Shown piece by piece: positions 56,609 to 64,000 of a DNA stretch of 64,000 nucleotides. How positions within the stretch are numbered: position 1 is the first letter of the stretch; each line of letters starts with the position of its first letter. This DNA comes from Antedon mediterranea (lineage: Eukaryota > Echinodermata > Crinoidea > Comatulida > Antedonidae): NCBI RefSeq assembly GCF_964355755.1, contig NC_092678.1, forward strand, positions 14,664,922 through 14,728,921, in the 5' to 3' direction. Made by a program: the position numbers and the translations under genes. Below the pieces are notes generated by a model. The model was not told the DNA's origin, ran no database searches, and saw only the letters and a list, made by a program, of their open reading frames with translations.

Positions 56609-57482
56609 GTATAATTATGAATTCACCAACACTTTCAGGCCCAATAACAATGATCCCGGGCCCGAGTTTTTGTAGACCAGACTTCCATGCAGAGCCACAT
56701 GTTAAGGAATAATTATGAATCTCTTTATGATTTTAATATGGTTCGAAATATAAATGATATTACACAACAACGATTAGACAGCAACTGTGAAAGAGTCCAA
56801 CTAATAAAATCGGAATGATCAATTAATTGAACATTTACAGCATAAGGCCCATACACTAGGACGATAACGATCGACGATAAATAGACAAATGTGCATTTTT
56901 AATACATAAACCAAAAGAAATATAAACAATTCCTTTGATGAAAATTATATTTTCACACGTCCAATGAAATGACGTCATGATTAGTAAGACCAATAATAAT
57001 ATCGTGACAATACAGTGATTTTATTGTTTTTATTTATCATGACGTCATTTGATTGGAAATTGAAAAACATTATTTTTATCAAAGACAACATAAATGATTA
57101 TCCTATAGGTCTAGAACGAAAACCTTTCTAATTTCTTTTGGTTATTAATGTACTTAATTAACAGTATTGTATGGTTGGATGATCTGTTAAACACTACCAA
57201 TATGGGTAAATGAAAAAAGTCAAATATAACATTTATTAAATGTTCACAATCTCATTATGAGTAATAGTCGCACATGTTATAAGTATATTATTATTGGTAA
57301 TTATATTATCTTCACAGAAACAAATCAAATGAAGACCCAATATTGTCAATAAGATGTCGAGGTGAGTTGTAAAGTTGAAGAACAACATTATACGAATATT
57401 AAATACATTTTCTAACAAGGCTATAAACAAAGGTATCATTATTTGGTTAATGTATTGATGTAATTCATGTTATATGTTACAG
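56603..57482. other. No gene recognised
   Basis: AT-rich; a short minus-strand frame at 57,236-57,439 has no domain. Confidence 0.5.
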
Positions 57483-57570
57483 ATTACAAGCTGCTTTAAG
57501 GATTAATGACTTGCAACAAATTAAAGAAATATGTAAAAGAGAGCCAGATATTTTAAAATCCAAAGATAAG
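57483..57570 (+). pseudogene. Possible ankyrin-like exon
   Basis: Acceptor TATGTTACAG, donor AAG|GTAAAA, 29 codons reading LQAALRINDLQQIKEICKRE then PDILKSKDK. This resembles the start of an ankyrin repeat (LxxAaxxgdlxxikxil...d.). Entry phase 2 would need an upstream exon, which I cannot find. Confidence 0.4.
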
Positions 57571-58548
57571 GTAAAACAAAAGATAGGCTTTCCATATTAC
57601 TGATAAGAAATTATTTTCATTCAATTAGTTCCAAGAAGACCATACATTAAGTAAATTGTAAAACTGTAATCATTATGCCTATAATTCACATTCATTTAGA
57701 CTAGACAAAAAGTAGTGAGCCCTCTAGCGGTGATTTGTGATTTCTGAGATTCATCGAAGCGCGACAACATCACCCGGAAATGATGTGAATTAAAAATGTT
57801 AATAGGGTTAAACTCTTTTAACCAATTGAAAGCCTTAAATTATAGTTCCTTATGAATAATTCATGAAAATAATTAAAGCAAGGGTTAAAGAAGCATGTGA
57901 CTTGGTTTTTGGAACAGGATAGCAGTTATGATCGTGTCAGGTAATCATTGAATTTGCTCTTCTTTTTGTTAGATTTTATACGGTTTTCATCAATAATAAC
58001 ATTGTACATTTTTACGAGACCATAAAAAAATTCCTCAATTTTTGAGTAAACGAGTGACTAAATAAAAAGTTACTATGTAATGTAAATATTCGTTTGACAA
58101 AAAATGGGCATGTTGATATTTTCAGGTATTTTTTAAATGGCGATTGAAATAGGTAAACAAATCACATGTATAACGGTGGTTTGTGCGAAGCTGGGCCTAG
58201 CCTTGATGGTCCAACGCGTACTGCGTGTTAATCAATGCGTATAGATACACACGTAGTCGTTTAGGCCAATTTTTTACATGTTTATTTATTAATATTAGGC
58301 CCCATTCTCATTTATTTTAATTAATGTACTGAATGTACCACACTTTACAACTCTATTTAAATTAGATTTTGTACTTGTATTAAATTCAAACGTTTTATGG
58401 GATTTAAAACATTAAGCTAGGCCTTGTAGTAGGCCTAGGACCACAGGCTAGGTTCTTCAGCCTAATTTATCATGCAGTATACCTCTAGCCCATCTTTCAA
58501 ATACATATTTATATTAACATACTTTTTATATTTCTATATTTTTTATAG

Positions 58549-58640
58549 GATCTGACTCCAGAAAACATTTGCATCACTTGAAAGCGGCTATTTATGGACA
58601 GCATGTTGACATTCAACAAAATTTGACCAGCTCTTATTAA
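58549..58640 (+). pseudogene. Possible second ankyrin-like exon, broken
   Basis: Acceptor TTTTTTATAG, then DLTPENICIT and a stop in the expected phase 0, while KAAIYGQHVDIQQNL, the second half of an ankyrin repeat, reads in a different frame. Together with 57,483-57,570 this suggests a frameshifted ankyrin gene fragment. Weak alone. Confidence 0.35.
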
Positions 58641-59867
58641 TTAAATGTCTTTTAAATTAAAGGTTTTCATTATAATGAAATGTACGGTGACAGAAATTTA
58701 AATGATTCTCATAATTGAGGTTTCTCATAGATTTAATATTGAAGGTAAATAAATAAAGCTGTTTGTTATTCTTGCCTTTAGAAATAAACATGTTGTTAGT
58801 ACTATATTATTATTAGGCCTAGGCAGCAGTACCTTACTTGATTTTATTTTTTTCAAATATTTAATTGATGAAATAAATGAGTTTGACTTCAATTAGTTGC
58901 CATTTTATTAGTTCCTGTGTGTTTTTATTTATATTCTTAAAATAATTGTATACAACAACTTTAAAGTATTGCGAAGAAGTGATCAAATTATAGTAGGCCT
59001 ATTTGTATGTTATTGTCGCTTAAAATTATGCAGTTAAAGTATTTGATTTTAGGGTGACAGAAACGGTTAGGCAAGAAAAGATATAAATTTGGGAATTTTG
59101 TTATGCGGTAAAAACAATTAAACATAATTTACCCCATATGCATGTAAATGTAGAAAACATTGCTTATGTTAGCGCGACCGAAACTCGCTACTGGGAATAG
59201 AGCCTGCAAAAGCGACGCGTACACACCTACTCGGGCACCGGCGGAGCGCGATCGATAGTAAATATACCCGATTTCAAATGATCATAAAATTCTTTTAAAA
59301 AATATCAACATTTTGATTTTTTGAGGATTAAAAGTAAAGATATTGAAATTTAACATAATATTTACAAATATGTATTTAAAAATTCGGAAACAATTTTAGC
59401 GTGATATTAAAACAAACTTTTTAGAGTTCCGCGATTTCCTACGCAGGATTTGTTTGTTTTCATTGTTAATGAGCGAATGTTATCTAAACTGGAATCATTA
59501 TAAATCTTTTAAATTTGTATTATAAGTAATTTCTTTAGTATTCTTAGTAACATCGAATGTCTCTAATTAACTAACAGTTATTTATACTAACTATTGTTCA
59601 ATAATAAGCGTGTATGAAGTCAAAATCTATATTAATAATGTTCTTAGTCAGTTCGTCTCGCTCGCGTGAAGTCTTCGGGTTTCTCAATACAATTCTCAGC
59701 GGTAAGATAGGCTCGCGCTAATGTTTAAATCAAAAGCACTCTCAAAACACTTTTTTTCCAAAATTCGCAATATGACGTGAGTGTGAATTATTCAAATGTA
59801 ATTAAATGATGATTTCCACTAATTAATTATTTGAATGAATGATTACTGTATATTACGGGCTCGCTCG
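58641..59867. other. No gene recognised
   Basis: Mostly AT-rich, with a short GC-rich patch near 59,170-59,260 (GCGACGCGTACACACC, GCACCGGCGGAGCGCG). No frame with a domain. Confidence 0.5.
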
Positions 59868-59870
59868 TTA

Positions 59871-60049
59871 AGCGTGGTTTCCACTAGCGACGCAACACAA
59901 GAACGTAACGCAACGCAAGTGAATTGACCAATCACAAGCGATTGCTTATTCGCTTGTGATTGCTAACTGTCTATAACTTTGCTTGTCATTGGTTAAAACG
60001 CTTGCGTTGCGTTTGCGTCCTTGCGTTACGTTCTAGTGGGAACCAAGCT
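59871..60049. mobile_element. Harbinger-like MITE with TTA target duplication
   Basis: Inverted termini AGCGTGGTTTCCACTAG (59,871) and CTAGTGGGAACCAAGCT (to 60,049), flanked on both sides by TTA (59,868-59,870 and 60,050-60,052). Arms continue inward with ACGCAACGCAAG and CCAATCACAAGCG. A 3-bp TWA duplication is the PIF/Harbinger rule. 179 bp, non-coding. Confidence 0.75.
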
Positions 60050-60407
60050 TTAGGCTGAAACCAACAATAAGAATATAACAAAACACGTTGTAGCTCCATC
60101 TTTCTCTCTCTAGAGGGCTCACTTCCGTGTGACAAATCCATCACACACCGCCACTTAAAGAAAGTTTGATATGATTAAACGTATAACTGTTTACTACAAC
60201 ATCTTAAATCTTTTCTTATATAGTAGTTATTTCAACATGTCATTGATATGAATTTACTTCAACTGCTTCTTTAAATTCCACAAGTTCTAATGACTTTAAA
60301 TCCGTGTATGCCATTAATGCATCACTCTATCACAACTAACATATTATAATTAACTAAAAACTTAAAAAATTAACAAAACTTTTAAAATCATTTCATGCAT
60401 GTTTTAT

Positions 60408-61055
60408 CTAAACTCTTGACAAAGCGTCAGCTAAAAAATTGTCTTTTCCTCTGATATGATGAATTTCCAGATTCATTTCTTGAACTGCTAAACTCCATCT
60501 CAACAAGCGTTGATTCTCGTCTTTCATTCTTGCAAAGAACGTTAATGGGTTGTGGTCAGTCCAAACTACAATTGGAAACGGAGTAGATCCAAGATACACT
60601 TCAAAGTGCTTTAACGCTGACATCAAAGGTAATGTCTCCTTCTCAACAGTAAAATAACGTTTCTCATACTTGTTGAATTTTCTTGAGTAGAAACACACAG
60701 TCTTGTCAACACTATTCTCGTCTGTTTGCAACAAAACAGCACCAGAACCAACATCACTGGCATCAATCATCAACGAGAACTGTTTATCAAATTGTGGAGC
60801 CATCAACACCGGTTCGTTTGATAACATCGCTTTAACTTTAATGAACGCATTATTGCATTCCTCCAACCACACAAAACTCGCATTCTTTTTCAGCAGATTC
60901 GTTAATGGAGCTACAAGCGTTGAGAAACTTCTGCAAAAACGTCGATAAAACCCAGCCCTTCTCAGGAAACGCATTAACTCCTGCTTACTCTTTGGAACTG
61001 GGAAATCACAGACTACCTTAATCTTAGCACTTAATGGTTTCACTTTTCTGCACAT
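60408..61055 (-). pseudogene. Gypsy pol: RT thumb and RNase H
   Basis: Begins near KPLSAKIKVVCDFPVPKSK and FLRRAGFYRRFCRSFS (family: FLGxxxYYRRFI), then LMIDASDVGSGAVLLQ (RNase H first Asp), FYSRKFNKYEKRYFTVEKE (catalytic Glu), WTDHNPLTF (Asp) and HHIRGKDNFLADALSRV (final His/Asp), ending in a stop. RNase H active-site residues are all present. The domain degrades RNA in cDNA hybrids. It is frameshifted from the RT palm. Confidence 0.85.
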
Positions 61056-61118
61056 GAAAACTTGCTTTTCATCAAATTTACTGTCAACTTTGCAGCTGTC
61101 AACCTGTCAAACAATGCC

Positions 61119-61458
61119 TTAATTCTCTGCACATGGACATCCCATGTATCTATAAACAACCAAATTGTCTATATAAGCTTCACAGCCCTCCAACCCTGAA
61201 ATTATACCATTAACCGATCTCTGGAACGTGGCTGGTGCGTTTTTTAAACCGAAAGGCATGACCTTATACTGATAAAGACCCATGGGAGTTACAAAAGCTG
61301 ACACTTCGTTCGCACGCTCTGTTAAAGGAATTTGTCAGTAACCCTTTAGAAGATCAAATTTACTGACAAACTTAGCACTACCCACACGATCAATACAGTC
61401 GTCTATACTCGGTGTGGGATATGAATCTGTAGTAGATTTAGCATTAACCTTCCGATAA
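61119..61458 (-). pseudogene. Gypsy pol: RT palm, mutated active site
   Basis: From the LINE junction: YRKVNAKSTTDSYP, KFDLLKGYWQIPL (first catalytic Asp), a stop in the tract before it, then SAFVTPMGLYQYKVMPFGLK and NAPATFQR. The catalytic box, normally YIDD, reads YIDN (AYIDNLVVY), which should abolish polymerisation. The frame is lost shortly after. Confidence 0.85.
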
Positions 61459-61579
61459 TCATTCATTCATTCAGGCTTATCGCCTGACTTTATTTACTTT
61501 AGGCTTCTGGCCCCTAGTAATTAACAAAATAATAATTACATTGAAAAATAAAGCAATTTATGGTCACAAGATAAATGAA

Positions 61580-61969
61580 TTAATTAATTTCGTTCTCTAA
61601 GAAAAACATATATCTTAACTTATAAGCATGATAAATATATTTAGATAGATTATCAATAATTATTGGATCCTGTGATGACATTAAACGGTAGAATTTAAAA
61701 GTATTTGGATTTTCAAAAAATAAAGAAGGTATAAATTTTTTTCTGATTTCCTTGTAACGAGAGCAAACTGTAACAAAATGATATTCATTTTCAACTTCAT
61801 TTATATTACAAATTTTACATAACCTATTGCTGCGCTCTATTCTTTTCCATCTTCCCTTTTCTGCCTCTAGTTGAAGTGTGCCCAGTCTTAGTTGACTTAA
61901 AGCTCGCTTATATCTAGTATCAATGGTCTGTAGTAAGTATCCATCTACTCCGAAATTGTTTTTGAACAT
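61580..61969 (-). pseudogene. LINE ORF2 C-terminal domain
   Basis: 129 codons with CKICN ... ENEYHFVTVC, a CxxC..H..C zinc-finger-like motif, and a hydrophobic end (LRYMFFLENEIN). The last coding piece of the inserted LINE, stop at 61,580. Confidence 0.7.
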
Positions 61970-62144
61970 TTTATAATATCTTTTTTTTTTTAAGAAATAT
62001 TTATGCTTTCAAGAAAAGATTGTCGATCCATATCGGTTAGCCTTTCTTTTATTTTATTAATTATATAAAATTTATCAAGGACATTATTTTGTGAAAACCA
62101 TATGTTTCCATGACCAATAGAGCATAACATATGTTTTTCATCGC

Positions 62145-62703
62145 TTACCCAACAATTACTATTATTATTTGCGCTTTATGAAGTTGAGATTTATAACATT
62201 TCTTTGCATATTTGTCCTCGTTCATATTTACTAGTCTTACCCAATAACGGATAACACTTTCGATTGATAAAGAGAATCGTCCACCTTCTCCTCTAATTGA
62301 AACATTTGTGGCTGATTTCCCGACCCCTAAAACATATCTACAGAAATTATTTTGAATATCATCAATTTTGTTGTTGTTTAGTTTTCCCCATATTTCACTA
62401 CCATACAGTTTAATTGGGTTTATTTTAACATCAAATAAGTAGTTCCAAATATTCACTGGAAGATGTCCATAATTATTTCTGATATATTATATTTTTGAGT
62501 GAGAAAAGTACTTGTTTTTCCTGTGTATTATTTTGTTCTCTGGCCTTTTCCCAATTTCCTGAACAATCGAAAGTGACTCCAAGGTATTTAAGAGATTTTA
62601 CTATTTCAATTTCTTTACCAAGATAATTCCACTTTTCGTAGTTCTTAAGTTTTCCATTTTTTTTAAATACTATTATTTTACTTTTGTCAATGTTAACTAC
62701 CAA
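62145..62703 (-). pseudogene. LINE ORF2 RT thumb and connector, two frames
   Basis: Frames 62,703-62,473 and 62,456-62,145 follow each other with one shift. They contain the KYLGVTFD and LYGSEIWG blocks conserved in CR1/RTE-type LINE proteins. Catalytic palm lies beyond the 5' truncation. Confidence 0.75.
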
Positions 62704-62924
62704 TCCCCACCTATTACAATAATACGCTTAGTCCATGGGCTGGAGGGGGGTTACCGTGCACTCCCCCCCCCCACAGTTAAACTTCTTTGGTATCATTTTC
62801 TTCCCACGGACATATAGAGTGAAAAAATCGATGTTAACAGAAAAATATAGGGATGCATTGTATGTACTTGCGTCATTTGTAATGATCATCAGTGTTTTAT
62901 CTTCAAATAATTTTTGGGGTAGGG

Positions 62925-64000
62925 GGTAACATTTATCCTAATAACCCAAGAATCAAACATCTAATTAGTATTATCTTAGTAACATTGTGTAGCATACATA
63001 AAATCTTTTAAAATTTAAATAAAATTAATCGGAAGATTATTAAGGTCAGTAGAGGTCAAAAGGTCATTGACTTTTTGCAAAATGCAAATTTTTGCCAAAA
63101 TATAGATAAATTTCAACATAGTATCTATAATTTTCAATATGTTTTATCTTAATTTTGTTTTACTTAGTATGATCTTGGTGTCGTTGTGTAGCATTCATGT
63201 TTTTTAATCATATAAAATTTGAATACAATTAATCGAACCATGATTAAGGTCAGTTGAGGTCAAAAAGGTCACTGACCTTTTGCAAAATTGCAAATATTGG
63301 CTATAATGAGATACATTCCAATATCAAATCTCCAATTTTTTCAATACTTTTTATTTTAATTGTGTTTTACTTGTGTTTACTGACATATTGAATAACAAAA
63401 TATGTGTTAACATGAAAAAAATTGCACTGCATTAATACCAATTGACATTAAATTTTGTTATTCTTCAAAATGGCTACACAACACAACGACACCAAGATCA
63501 TATTAATAAGATGTTTGATTCTTGGGTTATTGCTATTAATGTTACACCCTACCCCAAAAAATGTATTTTTATTGCAATTTTAAGAATAAAAAATGATAAT
63601 TTGTGTATAATAAACTGCAATTTTAATCTTGTTAACATATATTTTCTTATTCAATAGGTCAGTAAGCACAAGTAAAACACAATTAAGATAAAACATATTG
63701 AAAATTATAGATACTATGTTGAAATTTATCTATATTTTTAAAAAAATGTGCATTTTTGTAAAAGGCCTTGACCTTTTTACCTCTACTGACCCTACTAATA
63801 GTCCGATGAATTTTATTTAAATTTTATATGATTAAAAAACATGAATGCTACACAACGACACCAAGATCATACTAATTAGTTGTTTGACTCTTGGGTTATT
63901 GCTATTATTGTTACCCCCTACCCCAAAATATGTATTTTTATTGCAATTTTTAACAATAAAAAATAACAATTTGTATATTATGAACTGCAATTTTTATCTT
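62925..64000. repeat. Inverted tandem-array repeat, runs off the window
   Basis: Forward units with TTAAGGTCAGTAGAGGTCAAA (~63,040 and a variant at ~63,243), then reverse units with GACACCAAGATCATA and TTGGGTTATTGCTATTA near 63,487 and 63,860 (spacing ~373 bp). Same architecture as the arrays at 1.2 and 18.7 kb but unrelated sequence. The right end is cut by the window. Confidence 0.7.

Larger units (their letters stand above)
60400..61458 (-). mobile_element. Ty3/Gypsy LTR retrotransposon pol fragment
   Basis: Minus-strand RT and RNase H coding with stops; no LTRs, protease, integrase or primer site recognised. On its 5' side it is cut off by the LINE 3' end at 61,459. The 3' side runs into AT-rich sequence with no further coding. 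Confidence 0.8.
61459..62740 (-). mobile_element. LINE 3' half inserted in the Gypsy element
   Basis: Minus strand: GLVVNIDKSKIIVFKKNGKL and SLKYLGVTFDCSGNWEKA (RT thumb), then KLYGSEIWGKLN, IRYWVRLVNMN, and a C-terminal RLCKICNINEVENEYHFVTV Cys/His motif, followed by a 3' UTR ending in (TGAA)n at ~61,465. Frames break twice. The 5' side is truncated at ~62,740. The short-repeat tail abuts Gypsy RT codons directly, so this is an insertion event. Subfamily uncertain. Confidence 0.8.

Noticed and set aside
1-64000. CRISPR array or bacterial defence system
   Set aside because: No short regularly spaced repeats with unique spacers, and all genes are spliced or eukaryotic mobile elements.

Overview
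The window is AT-rich metazoan nuclear DNA. It shows spliced genes with GT-AG introns, many layers of eukaryotic transposable elements, tRNA-like SINE heads and long AT microsatellites. No bacterial operons, CRISPR arrays or rRNA genes are visible. Echinoderm-type repeats, a ROCO/death-fold gene, Penelope, Tx1 and Polinton remnants, and a frequent AGGCCTA word suggest a marine invertebrate deuterostome. An echinoderm, possibly a crinoid, is my inference and is not proven.

Layout. 1-13.4 kb is retroelement territory: a GIY-YIG Penelope-like (PLE) fragment, a palindromic array of ~340-bp units, a decayed L1/Tx1-type LINE, TA microsatellites, and two more PLEs that each end in a hammerhead-ribozyme-like motif. 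13.49-29.47 kb holds the main gene (+): at least 15 exons whose splice phases all agree. They encode the Roc GTPase domain, the COR region, a Cys/His-rich module, short Ser/Thr/Pro linker exons and a terminal exon with two DED-like death folds. A second copy of the palindromic array sits in one of its introns. 29.5-31 kb holds broken linker and DED exons of another copy, followed by a ~220-bp tandem repeat. 33.4-40.4 kb holds two non-autonomous Helitrons in opposite orientation. Between them lie a DNA transposon with long TIRs and a broken, intron-containing integrase-type transposase, a SINE, a PLE remnant and one exon of a ROCO-DED pseudogene. That pseudogene continues to 43.95 kb with exon losses and a frameshift.

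44-54 kb holds a 184-bp triplicated repeat, a LINE remnant and ~1.2-kb direct repeats at 46.2-47.4 and 53.0-54.1 kb. Between the direct repeats is an intact intronless gene (49,550-50,278) with a TATA box, poly(A) signal, two SUMO-interaction-like motifs and a helical C terminus. A decayed Polinton/Maverick-type integrase lies just downstream of it. 54-64 kb holds MITEs (pogo-like and Harbinger-like), a possible broken ankyrin gene, a Gypsy pol fragment interrupted by a LINE, and another inverted tandem array running off the end.

The clearest biology is the ROCO-DED locus: a GTPase-regulated death-fold protein that has been tandemly duplicated and then partly destroyed by transposons. The least understood item is the SIM-containing intronless gene next to the Polinton remnant.
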